Shown piece after piece: positions 1 to 9,717 of a DNA stretch of 64,000 bases (positions within the stretch are counted from its first letter, which is position 1; each line of letters opens with the position of its first letter). The position numbers were made by a program, and so were the translations under genes. This DNA comes from Emiliania huxleyi CCMP1516. Taxonomy: Eukaryota; Haptophyta; Isochrysidales; Noelaerhabdaceae. The stretch is taken from the NCBI RefSeq assembly GCF_000372725.1, contig NW_005199601.1, positions 334,168-398,167 on the forward strand. The letters run 5' to 3'. The notes below the pieces were generated by a model. That model saw only the letters and a program-made list of their open reading frames with translations, searched no databases and was not told where the DNA came from.

Positions 1-623
1 ACCCCTCGTAGGCTTTGCCTCTGACCGCCACCGTTCCCAGACTGCCTAATGGGATGGAAAGGAAGGCTCGGCGAGCGTATAGAAGCGTGCTCGACCTCGT
101 CGTGGCAGCCTGCATGGCAGCGCTGGCGGGCGAGATGAGCGTCATGCCACCTGACCCGAGACGGGTCGCAGGCGTCGTACCGAGCGCGTCGAGACCGTGT
201 CCTGATGTGATCTGCACGGGTGAGTCACGTCGGCGTCAAAGGAGCGACGTGCGACCTGTCAGAGCCCGATCACCGATCTCAGCTGCCTCTGCGCGTCCTG
301 TGGATGTACCTTTGTCGCGCGCCGGAGACGACTCGACGCCGCTGAGATCGGAGATCAAGCTCTGACAGGTCGCACGTCGCTCCTTTGACGCCGACGTGAC
401 TCACCCGTGCAGATCACATCAGGACACGGTCTCGACGCGCTCGGTACGACGCCTGCGACCCGTCTCGGGTCAGGTGGCATGACGCTCATCTCGCCCGCCA
501 GCGCTGCCATGCAGGCTGCCACGACGAGGTCGAGCACGCTTCTATACGCTCGCCGAGCCTTCCTTTCCATCCCATTAGGCAGTCTGGGAACGGTGGCGGT
601 CAGAGGCAAAGCCTACGAGGGGT
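1..623. repeat. large inverted repeat (palindrome)
   Basis: Bases 1 to about 285 are repeated in reverse complement at about 339-623, with position i matching 624-i. The match is essentially exact over the outer ~270 bases and loosens near the centre, leaving a spacer of about 50 bases (286-338). Both arms translate to the same stretch beginning MPLTATVPRLPNG, so open frames here are by-products of the palindrome. The left arm reaches the first base of the window and may extend further. It could be a foldback element or an assembly artefact. Confidence 0.9.
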
Positions 624-1726
624 GGTGGAACCACATGTCACGGCTACTGCCGGCTCGACCCCACGATAGCCTCCGAAGGCTGACTTTGCGGCACCATCAT
701 CGGACGATGTCGACGAGTTTGGTCGCTCTCGCGGTAGCCAGATGACCTCTCTTCCTAGGATCATCGGCCATGGCCGCAGGGAGCGCGGGGGAGGGCGCTG
801 GAGGCAACACGGAGCTCCGTTGGAGACGTTTTCAAGATTAGCGTGTCAGAGTGAAATGGCACTAGCCTCTCCTGTATAAATATCTCGTACCTCTTTAAGG
901 CGGGATTAAGCTTGCTACACGACGGCTACGGCTCTAGGGCTAGTGCTACGGCCTACGGGGTGTGGAGGGTGAGTTGAACTCTTGAACAAGGGGTTGTGCG
1001 CCGGGCCCTCCTGCTCGGCTCCATCTCGATGGTTGTACGGCGGGCGCGGGGCCCGACCTCCCCTACTAGCCTTTTTCGGCTGCGGCCCCGCCGCCGTCTC
1101 GTCTTCTCTGCTTGATCCTGTTGACTCCGCCTCCGGCGATCTCGAGCCCGACTCCCCGGGTGAGGGCGGCGGCATCATGTCTCGTCGCCACCCCTCTACG
1201 GGAGGTCGGGCCGGCTCTCCCTGGTCAGCGAGTCGCGCCCGCACCCGTGGCCTCTCTATCGTTCTCGGCTCGCCCTCCCCTGCTCCTCACTCACTAAGCT
1301 CGGGAAGGCGCGGTCCCTCTTGTCGTAAAATCACGGCGGTCCAGCCGACGCCGCGACGGGTCTACCCCCGGTGGGCTCGCACGACCCGACTCCACTCGCA
1401 GAGGCCGAGTCAGCTCGACTCTCACCTCCTCCGACAGTTGACTCCAGGCCTCACCCGGGGCCCTCCGATCCCGGCCTTGCGGTCGGCGGGCTGACACCGA
1501 TCGATGTCTCCCCACGGCACCATCCCCCCCTCGGGCCCCTCCCCCGGGTACCCTAGCCTCCGACTGGGCGGTTCCGGGCCCCCCAGGCTCCGCGTAGGTC
1601 GGAGTGGTGACGGCCACGCCGGCGGCGGGGGCGGGGGCGGGGGCGGGGTGATAGGATCGAGAGTCTTGTGCCGGCAGGTGCTGCAAGTGCTGCAAAGGCC
1701 AGCTGGGAACGCGGAGCGCGCCAGAT
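624..1726. other. intergenic, no gene seen
   Basis: No reading frame here has a recognisable domain, and overlapping frames on both strands look like GC-rich shadows. A run of GGGGGC units lies at about 1619-1649, just upstream of VPS29, and a TATAAATA-like string occurs near 872. Neither can be assigned a role from sequence alone. Confidence 0.5.
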
Positions 1727-2996
1727 ATGGTGACTTTGGCCCGTTTGCCGGCCCATGGCCCCCATCGCTCACCGCCCCAATTCGTCCCAGGTGCTCGTGC
1801 TCGTGCTCGGCGACCTGCACATCCCGCACCGCGCGCCCAAGCTGCCCGACAAGTTCAAGGCGCTGCTCGTGCCCGGCAAGATTTCGTGCATCCTGTGCAC
1901 GGGCAACATCGCAGACAAGCCGACGCTCGACTACCTGCGCACGCTCGCCTCGGAGGTGCACTGCGTGCGTGGCGACTTTGATGACGCCGTCTCGCTGCCC
2001 GGGGTCGCCGACTCGCTGCCAGAGACCAAGCTGGTCACTGTCGGGGACTTCAAGGTTGGAGTCGTCCACGGTCACCAGCTCGTGCCCTGGGGCGACGCGG
2101 AGTCGCTCGGGGCCATGCAGCGCCAGCTCGACGCCGATGTCCTCATCTCGGGCCACACCCATCGCTTTGCCACCTACGAGTGCGAGCGCTCCGCCCCGCC
2201 TGGCTGTCGCGGGCTGTTCTCACAGCGCGAGTGCGCAATTCAGGTACGAGGGCAAGCTCTTTATCAACCCCGGGTCTGCGACCGGTGCGTGCTGGACGCT
2301 GCCCCCCCCCCCCCCCCCGGTCCGACCAGGCCTCGCGCGCGGCGCGGCGCACCTGCACACCCCACCCAACCTCTCACCAGGGGCCTTCACCCCCACGCTC
2401 GGTCTGGGCGAAACTGCGACTCCCTCATTTGTGCTGATGGACTTGCAGGGCGCGCAGGCGCGGACGCCCCCGCTCCCCCCGGCCCTTGCTGTGCACACGC
2501 CTCGCGCGAGAAGACCCCGGCGCCGCCCCCCCAGGCCGTCATCTACGTCTACGAGCTGGTCGGCGGCGAAGTCAAGGTGAAAAAGATCGAGCACACCAGG
2601 GGCGCGCCGGCGGCAGTGGTGGCGGCGCCTCCGCCCGCGCCTCCGCCCGCAGCCCCGCTGCCCGCAGCGCCGCCGCCCGCAGACCCGCCGCCCGCGGACC
2701 CGCCACCCGCGGACCCGCCACCCGCGGACCCGCCGCCAGCGGACCCGCCGCCAGCGGACCCGCCGCCAGCGGACCCGCCGCCAGCGCCAGTGTCAACGAC
2801 CGAGCCGCCGCCGACCGAGCCGTCGCCGACCGAGCCGCCCGCACCGGCAGAGGAGCCTGCACCGCCCGCAGCAGCGCCGCTCGCAGCAATACCGCCGCCC
2901 GAGGCTTCGTCGGCGGAGCTTGCGCCGCCATCGACCCAGGCGGATGATGACGCGCCGCCAGCGGAGGGTGCGCCTGCTGTGCCCGAGTCGTCGTGA
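1727..2996 (+). CDS. VPS29: VPS29 retromer subunit with proline-rich C-terminal extension
   Basis: VPS29 is the metallophosphoesterase-fold subunit of retromer, which recycles cargo from endosomes. Exons are 1791-2179, 2244-2284, 2381-2457 and 2535-2996. Introns 2180-2243 and 2285-2380 are GT-AG; intron 2458-2534 is GC-AG. Joined, they restore the family order without gaps: GDLHIPHR, CTGN, RGDFD, HGHQ, GHTHRF, INPGSATGA, PSFVLMDLQ and IYVYELVGGEVKVKKIEH. The start is uncertain. An ATG at 1727 followed at once by GT (1730) and an acceptor at 1789-1790 would give M-VLVLVLGD, close to the usual N-terminus; the alternative is an unspliced ATG at 1755. After the conserved fold (about 180 residues) the frame continues for about 130 residues rich in Pro and Ala with PPADP repeats, which typical VPS29 lacks. 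Identification is secure; the tail and start are less so. Confidence 0.92.
2670..2790 (+). repeat. 15-bp tandem repeat coding PPADP units
   Basis: About eight tandem copies of a 15-base unit encode PPADP repeats inside the VPS29 tail. Units vary mostly in the fourth codon position group (cccgcg against ccagcg), so the array has begun to diverge. Confidence 0.85.
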
Positions 2997-3394
2997 AGGG
3001 CACAGTAGAGAGTCGCTATGTCTGTGCGGCGTGTCGGCTTGTGTCTTGTTTTCGCGTTGTGACTCGCAGAGGCAGCTCACACAAGACATAAAAGAACGGA
3101 GAGACTGCTCGGACTACTCCTTTACGACCTGACGAGCTTATTTCAAAACGAAAACCGTTTGAGACGCAAGGCACACGGGCGCGACGCACACTTCGTACGC
3201 TACGAGGAGATACAATTAGGCAAGGCGGCCGCACACAGGTGATGGTCCTCAGGCTGTTTGCAGACCGAGAGAAAAAGTCAAGGGAAGGCAAAGAAATCAC
3301 ATGGTCATAACAAAGAATCCTGCACAAAGATCGCACGGGCGGGGACCTGTTCCTTTTTACCCATCTCCTAGGATGCGTCCGTTTTATTTATTAT
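2997..3394. other. downstream region of VPS29, no gene
   Basis: No coding signal is seen. The distal part, from 3309, is a dispersed repeat shared with 17868-17985. VPS29 (plus strand) and the weak minus-strand reading frame ending at 3395 converge here. Confidence 0.5.
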
Positions 3395-3398
3395 TTAC
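3309..3398 (-). repeat. dispersed repeat, copy A (3'-UTR-like)
   Basis: This stretch matches 17868-17985 with small indels: AACAAAGAATCCTGCACAAA, then GCACGGGCGGGG, then GTTCCTTTTTACCC, then an AT-rich end with ATTTATTATTTAC. Read on the minus strand, each copy begins with AATAAA-like strings right after a minus-strand stop codon (3395 here, 17976 in the other copy). It may be a shared 3' UTR carried by a mobile sequence. Confidence 0.7.
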
Positions 3399-3840
3399 AT
3401 GGTCATATGGGACTCATACAGGAGCCACCGCAAGGCGCTGGGGTACACGGCGGGAACGAAGGCGGATCCGAACGCAATAACACCCCAGCAAGCGCCGCGG
3501 ACGGCATTCGCGAGATACTGCGAAAGGATAGACGTGACGAACGAGGAGCTGCGTGGAACTTTGGATGCATATTGGCAAGCCAATGTATCCTCGTGGACTC
3601 GGGGGCAGCCGGCCGCCCCGTGTCGAGGCCGGCGTCCGCTAGTGAGATGGCTGCAAGCGCCTCGGTGTCTGGCAGTTCCGGCGCCTCTCCTGCCTCTGAC
3701 TCGATCAAGCGCTCGATGGCGCCGACCCGCTCCTCGAGGCTACCCTCGATCGCCGCGCCGAGGCTGGCCTCCAGCCGATCTCGACACGCCGCAGCAGGTC
3801 CCCGCCGCCGCCGGTCGACTCGCTGCTCACCGCCTCTTCG
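3395..3840 (-). CDS. possible terminal coding stretch, unknown protein
   Basis: Two minus-strand frames look coding but do not join cleanly. One, about 3840-3600, reads an amphipathic helix-like stretch (RDRLEASLGAAIEGSLEERV) followed by an acidic segment. The other, 3583-3395, reads a hydrophobic C-terminus (NAVRGACWGVIAFGSAFVPA) with a stop at 3395. They are in different frames with no room for a normal intron between them, so either a frameshift or an unseen splice is involved. No family is recognised. Confidence 0.25.
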
Positions 3841-3898
3841 AGGGCGGCTGGGCGGGGCTGCGGCTTCGCCTCCCGTCTCGAGGCACCTCCTGACGGTC

Positions 3899-4699
3899 TT
3901 ATGCCATCTTGCCGTGGAAGCATGCTTGTTGGCGCAACGTGACCGTCGTGTAATTTTGGGCGGCTGCTTCGTGCCACGTGACGCCTTCGACTACGAATCG
4001 CTCGCCCGGAAGCATGATAGTCTCAAACCCTGTTAGAGGGTTCGAAAAATTGCGGGGCGTGTCGTAGTCGGGGAGTTTTGGTGGTGTCGTTTGCATCATC
4101 CATGCCGATGATTGGAGCTTGGCGGGGTGCATGCGTTGAACGCGCGGTTGGCCGAGGGGGGGGAGCAGCTTCCAGCGCAAGAGAATGCATGGCTTGCGGG
4201 CGAGCCCCATCCCCAAATCCCTGGCGTGTCTGCAAAGGTGAGCATGGTCGTAGGGGTGAGCGTCTGGTTGATCCGCAAGAGCAGAGGGCCACACTTGCTC
4301 ACGTGGTAAGCTGAGCGGCACATGCGTGTCGCCTCCTCGAATTGCAACCCCCACAAATCGCCCCCAAGGTCCTCCACTCGAAATAAGGCAACACCACCCG
4401 AGGCAGCCCTTTAGCGTGGTTTGCGCGTCTGTGCTGACGAGAGTGCGGGAGATGCTGCCCTCGTGCTGAACAGAGATTGCGCCAGCGGTAGCAGTGCTGC
4501 TTCGGCACACAACAACATTGCTCGTGGCCGAGCTGGCATAAACCGCCGCACCAGCCTCTGCGGCTGCAGCGGTGCTTCGGATCGCGTCGAGCACCGCGCC
4601 TGTATCGTGCATGAGCACAGCCTCGAACATACTGAGGTTGGCTATTCCGAGTTCGTTGAGCAGGCGCTCCAGCACAATGCTGAGCTGCGTCGGTGCCAT
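3899..4699 (-). CDS. hypothetical protein, weak ADP-ribosyltransferase-like C-terminus
   Basis: One frame is open from an ATG at 4699 to a stop at 3899 (266 codons). The first ~100 residues (MAPTQLSIVLERLLNELGIA onward) and the last ~60 look protein-like. In the middle a different frame, about 4400-4240, looks better (GGVALFRVEDLGGDLWGLQF), which suggests introns or a frameshift rather than one exon. The last segment (about residues 215-250 of the open frame, with FETIMLPGERFVVEGV) resembles the closing strands of mono-ADP-ribosyltransferase folds. That is a loose resemblance only: no catalytic motif was identified, and the exon structure is unresolved. Confidence 0.35.
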   Translation of the reverse strand: MAPTQLSIVLERLLNELGIANLSMFEAVLMHDTGAVLDAIRSTAAAAEAGAAVYASSATSNVVVCRSSTATAGAISVQHEGSISRTLVSTDAQTTLKGCLGWCCLISSGGPWGRFVGVAIRGGDTHVPLSLPREQVWPSALADQPDAHPYDHAHLCRHARDLGMGLARKPCILLRWKLLPPLGQPRVQRMHPAKLQSSAWMMQTTPPKLPDYDTPRNFSNPLTGFETIMLPGERFVVEGVTWHEAAAQNYTTVTLRQQACFHGKMA

Positions 4700-5227
4700 T
4701 TGTCGACGTGTCCAAGGGAACGGACGTCGGCCGAAAGTCCTTCCGAAAAGTACGTCTAACGCCTCCTGCTAGCTGGGGCACGCTCCCATGCGGCTGGGGG
4801 CCGCTCTTCAGCTCGATTAGGGCGCTTTTCGCGCGATTTTACGGAATTACGGATTGGAGGGGGGTGGCGGCACATAGGGGGAGGGGGAGACGCCGATCCG
4901 GGAATCAAGTTGGTGCCGGCACACACTGGCATTCCTTCCAGCCTCCCGTGCAGCCCGCCCACGACCAAGAGGGTTCACGACGGCTTGAGTTGTGTGGGCA
5001 CAGGCATAATGTGCGGGTGTGGGTGTGCATGTGTGTCCGTGCACACACGGGCGTCCGGGCTCTTCCCCCCCCTCCCCCCATAAATAAAGGCCCCATTGCG
5101 CCCAGAGGCACCAGAGTACTGTAGCGCACCACAGCGCGCTCCGAAGGGAGTGTGCTTAACACACATGCTCCTGCCGAGCACTTTGCAGCGCCGCTCACCC
5201 GGATGAGGCATCCTGTGAAGCTCGACT
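4700..5227. other. intergenic, no gene seen
   Basis: No supported reading frame. A GT/CA-rich patch of alternating purine-pyrimidine character lies at about 5008-5056, and a short C-rich run follows near 5064-5080. Confidence 0.5.
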
Positions 5228-6379
5228 TTAAGGAGGGGGCAAGTAGCCAGTGTCCCCATGGCAAAATAGGGCGAGATCCGCCGTCCCATGGAAATTTCCC
5301 GTGGCCACCCGTCGCTGGAACTCCGCCAACCTCTCCCGTGTGTCCCTTCCTTGCGCCGTTGCGCCCGTCGGAAGCTCATGAGCATGTTTCTCAAGCCTGT
5401 TGATCTGTTTCTCAAGTCTCGCCATCGCGATCCTCTCCTTGTCCGTTGCAAGGAAATTCCGAGAATGGAATTGGCACCCTCGGGAGCGGAGGAGAGACAG
5501 CGTTTCCGTCTCGCCGACCGCATGGCATGGGCCATGCAACTCGCCTGCGAGGCGCTTGACCAATGATCTGTTCGTGATCCACTTGCTAACCTGCGGCACC
5601 AGGAAATACTCGCAGCATTCACAATCGAGTTTGACCAAGTCGAAGGTACGAGACGTGAGGCCATGCAACTCCATGAAACTCTCCCAATGGTAGACGGGCA
5701 CCTCGCCTGACTTGCCGAAGCTGATGTTCACGTTCTGGCTCTGAGCGAGCGCATTGCCTGCCACCTCGAGCCACTCGAACGGCGCCCGACTGGCTCCCAA
5801 CCCGCCAAAGACTGGGTATACGCCTCCGATCTTCGGGCGCCCCTGGAGCTCTTCCGTTGTTAGCACATGGACGCCGTTGAGCCAGAAGTTGATGCGGAGG
5901 ATGAAGTAGGTGACTGGTGAGGGCTCGAAGGCGATGACTTGCGACTGGGGGTGCACACGTGCGATGAGAGAGGAGATGAAGCCAATGTTTCCGCCGACGT
6001 CAAGGATGAGAGGCATGGGCGAGGTGAGATGGCGAAGTCCATAGTCGTCACATTCCCCACAATCGCGTCCCCAAGCGTCACGGCGGTTTGCAAACTCTTT
6101 CTGGAGGCGCCCGATGGTGTCGTCCTTGGCAAGAGCCGTCACATTCACCGTGACGCCCAGCGTGCTGATGGCCGTCACCTTTGACATGCTCCGCACCATG
6201 TGCTGCGCCTTTTCGTGACCGACCAGGGAGACGCCGAGCGCCGACAGCCATGGTGGCAGGGCGCTCAGCTTGCCCAGCAGCAGCCCTTCGTGCATAATCA
6301 TCCGTTGCGGCTGAACAGCACGCGCGGGACCGACGACGAGCGCAATGAGCGCGAGCGTCGCGGCGACCGTGTTGGTCAT
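5228..6379 (-). CDS. FkbM-family methyltransferase with signal peptide
   Basis: This is an S-adenosylmethionine-dependent methyltransferase of the FkbM type, a family that often O-methylates sugars. The frame is open to 6577, but the best start is the ATG at 6379: the residues that follow, MTNTVAATLALIALVVGPARA in two short parts (a hydrophobic run ending GPARA), form a clear signal peptide, whereas the upstream extension is Arg/Thr-rich and featureless. Motif I is LILDVGGNIGFISSLIA with the acidic residue of IAFEPSP after it; FDLVKLDCECCEYF is the family's later acidic motif. The length, about 383 residues, suits a single-domain secreted or Golgi-luminal enzyme. No intron is needed. The substrate is unknown. 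Confidence 0.85.
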   Translation of the reverse strand: MTNTVAATLALIALVVGPARAVQPQRMIMHEGLLLGKLSALPPWLSALGVSLVGHEKAQHMVRSMSKVTAISTLGVTVNVTALAKDDTIGRLQKEFANRRDAWGRDCGECDDYGLRHLTSPMPLILDVGGNIGFISSLIARVHPQSQVIAFEPSPVTYFILRINFWLNGVHVLTTEELQGRPKIGGVYPVFGGLGASRAPFEWLEVAGNALAQSQNVNISFGKSGEVPVYHWESFMELHGLTSRTFDLVKLDCECCEYFLVPQVSKWITNRSLVKRLAGELHGPCHAVGETETLSLLRSRGCQFHSRNFLATDKERIAMARLEKQINRLEKHAHELPTGATAQGRDTRERLAEFQRRVATGNFHGTADLALFCHGDTGYLPPP

Positions 6380-7085
6380 ATGTCGCGTCCTCCTCGTCCT
6401 GCGCGGCACGCGGCAAGTCGAGATCAGGTGACAGGGGCGCTGGTGCGGTGCGGGCGGGAGTGTGTGCTGGCGAGGTGCTCGTGTGACAAGGCGGGCGGGC
6501 CATGTGGCGCGGGTGCTGCGAGCCGTGGCTTGCGCAAAGTCTGTGGGTGAGCGCTGGCGAAGCATCACGACACACATGAACAGAACACGCTGCGTGACGA
6601 AAGCGGGGGAGTGAGACTAGTCGTCTCCTCAAGTCGTCTCTCCACCGAGATCCATGAACAAGAGAGCTCAATCAGCTCTGAGCCATGAATATCGCCAGGA
6701 AGAGGGCGGGTGGGGGCGATTGAATCATGGCGCGAGGCGCGCTGGTCCATGGCAGCACGTTGAAGCAGAGCAGGTGGGGACGAGGACGCGCGTGAGGACG
6801 CGTCGCCTCTCTGCTGTGAATAGAGGGAGAGTGCTGCAGCGTTGGAAGCTTGGAACCGAAGCTCGGCGCCTCGCCCTCAGCAGAGCGGGCGAGAAAAGCT
6901 GAAGCTGTTCGCGCCACCTCTGCAAGGGGCCCCTCCAATCTCCTGCCCCACCGCTTGGTAGCAGGTCGCATCGACGGGTGGCCTTGCCTCCCACATCGAT
7001 GCGGGCGTAGGGTTGAGTTGAGTAGTGCGTCATCTTGAGGAACGCTAGACTCGACTCCCTCTCGGAGATCGACGCCGCCCGACCC

Positions 7086-7137
7086 GCCGGAGATCACCGG
7101 AGATCACCCGAGATCACCCGAGATCACCGGAGGTCTC
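7086..7137 (+). repeat. short tandem repeat (GGAGATCACC units)
   Basis: Four to five tandem copies of a 10-11 base unit close to CGGAGATCACC / CCGAGATCACC. Confidence 0.85.
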
Positions 7138-7278
7138 GATGTCGCGGCGACGACGATCTCGACGGGGCCCTGGCGTGGTTGGGCGTTGGGCGACCGCGCG
7201 GGCGGCGCGATTCCTTTTTCTTTTGCTTTTTTCTTGCTCGGGCGTTCTACTTCTATAGAGCCGCGTGGAGGGCGTGAT

Positions 7279-7580
7279 GTCTAGACTCTTGACTTGTTTC
7301 CAGCGGTCGCACGTGTGAGATCCAAACTCGAGACCAAAACGGGGCAGCTACGGTAAAGCCCCTGGCCCTGCCCACCCCAGAGCTCGACGTCGAGCTCCGA
7401 GCTGCTCAGAAAATGGTTTCCAGGCTATGGCACAGCGGCGTTCGGAAAAGCGACGCGCGGTTTTGTCGTTTGAACACGTCGCTGGCGCCGACGCCGGCTT
7501 CGCCACCGGCGCCGCCACAGCCTAAGCCGGCGGCGCCGCCACGGCCTTCTTCACACGCCTCGCTCCGTGTACACCGCCCA
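7279..7580 (+). repeat. dispersed repeat, copy A (partner 45248-45634)
   Basis: Ordered blocks are shared with 45248-45634: CTAGACTCTTGACTT, GTGTGAGATCCAAACTCGAG, CAGAGCTCGA, GGCACAGCGGCGTTCGGAAA, TTTTGTCGTTTGAACACGTC, CGCCGCCACAGCCTAAGCCG and CACGCCTCGCTCCGTGT. The copies differ by indels and by an extra stretch in the second copy. It is not a recognised element class. Confidence 0.75.
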
Positions 7581-7802
7581 CCCAAGCAGCCTCAAGAGAC
7601 TCGAGACGCGGCCGCCCTGCAGGAGCGACAGGAGCGCTCCAGCGCCGAACTCCGTCGGCGAGTCAAACAAGGGCGGCCGCGACGGCGCGGCGGCCACGGC
7701 TTGCTCCGTGTCCTCCTCCTCCGAGGCGACCGAGTCCGACTCGGAGGTTGCGTCCGAGCCGCCCCCCGCTCTCGCCTCACCGCGCCTCTCCTCCTCCTGC
7801 TG

Positions 7803-8594
7803 CTAGATTTTGATGAACCGATCCATGCTGAAGCGGATGAGCTCCATGCTCCTGGAGTGGTGCTGCAGCAGGCTGGCGTCGTCAATCAGGACGCCGTTCG
7901 GCGGCTCTGCGAGGTGCGGCGAGGCGAGGAGCAGCGGTGCGAGCCTCGACGCGTACTGCTTGGGCTGGCTGAGGCCGCCCTCGAAAAAGACGTACTTTGG
8001 GCGGAACTGCAGGATGAACCATATGTCGGTGGCGGCCATGGAGTACGTGGAGACGACGACCTCGATCGACTGTCCTTGGGCAACCCGGTGCCCGAGACTG
8101 GCAAATCCTGCGTAGCGCTGCTCGGGCCGGCCGCCGTTGGCGAATGCCGAGATGCCGTCGCGCGCGAATGCCGCGAGCCAGCATTGGTGAGCCTCGGCGG
8201 GGGCCAGCACGACGTAGAGCCCCCTCAGGCGCATCGCCTTGTGGTGCGCCACGAGCGCGGCGCAGGACGCATGCACATGCACATGCGGCAAGCGGCTGTC
8301 GAGCAGGCCGTTCAGCCCCTGCTCGTAGATGGCCCGCATCCACCGCGAACCCGGGTCGGCCTCGGCCTCATCCGGCAGTGACTCCACCCGGCCACGCAGG
8401 TAGACGCAGTTCTTGGTGAAGCTCTTCCAGCCACGCGGCGGCGTCTTTGCGGCGCGTGCCAGCTCATCCTTCCAGCGCTTGCACACGAGGCGAGCGCACT
8501 TGCAGCGGCGCAGCGCATCCTCGCGCAGGAGCGTGCCGAGGATGACGCCTAGGAGCTCGTCGGTGCTTAGCACCTCGTCGCAAAGTGACGACAT
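7803..8594 (-). CDS. F-box-like protein with SNF2 N-lobe-like segment
   Basis: Starting at the ATG at 8594 gives 263 residues. The frame stays open to 8768, but that extension crosses a dispersed repeat (8703-8766), so the later ATG is preferred. The N-terminus (MSSLCDEVLSTDELLGVILG, then REDALRRCKCARLVCKRWKD) has the spacing and hydrophobics of an F-box, the SKP1-binding motif of SCF ubiquitin ligases. The second half (LYVVLAPAEAHQCWLAAFAR, later IEVVVSTYSM and PKYVFFEGG) resembles the region between motifs Ia and II of SNF2-type ATPases, but no Walker A lysine or DEAH box is present, so no ATPase activity is expected. It ends at 7803 shortly after an LIDDASLL stretch. It may be a truncated gene or the retained part of a larger fusion. 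Confidence 0.6.
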   Translation of the reverse strand: MSSLCDEVLSTDELLGVILGTLLREDALRRCKCARLVCKRWKDELARAAKTPPRGWKSFTKNCVYLRGRVESLPDEAEADPGSRWMRAIYEQGLNGLLDSRLPHVHVHASCAALVAHHKAMRLRGLYVVLAPAEAHQCWLAAFARDGISAFANGGRPEQRYAGFASLGHRVAQGQSIEVVVSTYSMAATDIWFILQFRPKYVFFEGGLSQPKQYASRLAPLLLASPHLAEPPNGVLIDDASLLQHHSRSMELIRFSMDRFIKI

Positions 8595-8702
8595 GTCCCT
8601 CGATCTCTTTGGGCGAGACACTTGGCCTTGCCTCCGTCCAGGCAGCTTGCTCCCTATTTCACAGCCATCCTGAAATCGGGGAGGGACTGCGGTATTTTCT
8701 TC

Positions 8703-8916
8703 TTGAGCACTTGAGCACTGGATAGGGTCGATTCCGCGTGGTACGGGACCCCACGATCGTCTCGCCATTTTCTTCTCAATAACAAGGCTGCGAAGAGAGA
8801 TAGGAAGAGGCAGACGCCAAGGGTGGGCGACGGCTAGCCCCGCACACTCCTCTTGAGCACTTGAGCACTGGATAGGGTCGATTCCGCATGGTACGGGACC
8901 CCTCGATCGTCTCGCC
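8703..8916 (+). repeat. two direct copies of a ~64-bp dispersed repeat
   Basis: Bases 8703-8766 and 8853-8916 are nearly identical (TTGAGCACTTGAGCACTGGA, then TAGGGTCGATTCC, GGTACGGGACC and CGATCGTCTCGCC), 150 bases apart. A third, shorter copy (first ~34 bases) lies at 9634-9667. Confidence 0.85.
8768..8793 (+). repeat. short dispersed repeat shared with 47155-47180
   Basis: TTTTCTTCTCAATAACAAGG followed by CTGCGAA recurs as the same string with CTGTGAA at about 47155. In the second place it overlaps the 3' end of a glycosyltransferase-like gene. Confidence 0.7.
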
Positions 8917-9489
8917 CTCCCTCACTGGTGTGTTCATGGGGGGGGGGGGGTCATAACAAACACGGTACAGGATCGAGGTGCACGCTGCCGACCGAGGCAG
9001 TGTCGTCCCCCCTCTCCCCGACGGCGATGGCGGTGTGACCGATCGAGCTACAAGAGGAGCTTGTTCAGCAGGATCAGGAGTGGCCAGATGCACTACCTCA
9101 CTGGGCATGAGACCACCGCACGACGCATCCATCACCGTCTCGGATTTATGTGGAATCGAACCGGGAGGCTGCAGAGCGAGCCGCACATCAGCGCTCGCCT
9201 CCAAAGTCAGACAGTCACGCACGGAACGTTGACAAGCTTGGCATCGATTTGCCCAGCCCCGACTGGACCAATGGTGGCCGCGCTTCCCTTGGCGGCAGTA
9301 CCTTTGGTCTTGCAAAGTCCAGAAACATGGCCGAGGCAGCATCTCCCCGGCCCTCCCCCCACATCGCATACGCCGCCCGGAGTGCTTCCGTGGCGCAGGC
9401 GCACCCTCCATGGTGCCCCCGGCGATCGAAGCACGTGCGCTCCCTGGCCCTCCCAGTCGTGAAGGGCGTTGCGAGCTCGGGGTGCCTGC

Positions 9490-9560
9490 CGTGATGGCGA
9501 GGAGCATCACGGTGGAGAGAGCGGCACGGCCCTGTTTGGGCTCGCTCGAGTTTCCGGTAT
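9490..9560 (-). repeat. fragment paralogous to 15100-15175
   Basis: GGCGAGGAGCATCACGGTGG and TTGGGCTCGCTCGAGTT are shared with 15110-15170. On the minus strand both read SSEPKQ...LSTVMLLAI, the start of a possible membrane segment, but this copy diverges right afterwards and looks like a remnant. Confidence 0.6.
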
Positions 9561-9633
9561 AGGCGCGGCGCGCGCGCGCGCGGCGCGGCACGCAAAATAG
9601 TAAGGGGAGGGCTCCCAGGGCTTTGCAGGTCTT

Positions 9634-9667
9634 TTGAGCACTTGAGCACTGGATAGGGTCGATTCCT
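9634..9667 (+). repeat. third copy of the 8703-type repeat
   Basis: TTGAGCACTTGAGCACTGGA followed by TAGGGTCGATTCC is identical to the first 33-34 bases of the copies at 8703 and 8853, then diverges. Confidence 0.85.
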
Positions 9668-9717
9668 AGAGCGTATATCTTCTCAACCCTGTAAACCACC
9701 CCACTCCAGTGTAGGTA

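Larger units (their letters stand above)
6380..7802. other. intergenic with repeats, no gene seen
   Basis: No frame is convincing. The interval holds a short tandem repeat at 7086-7137, a stretch near 7192-7240 (GGCGGCGCGATTCCT then T/C-rich) that recurs near 43700-43735, and a dispersed repeat at 7279-7580. Confidence 0.5.

Noticed and set aside
1504..2580. 358-codon plus-strand frame
   Set aside because: Only two short segments are real (VPS29 exons 2 and 3); the remainder is intron and shadow sequence.
9150..9185. GGAATCGAACC suggesting a minus-strand tRNA
   Set aside because: The putative T-stem does not pair and no cloverleaf can be drawn.
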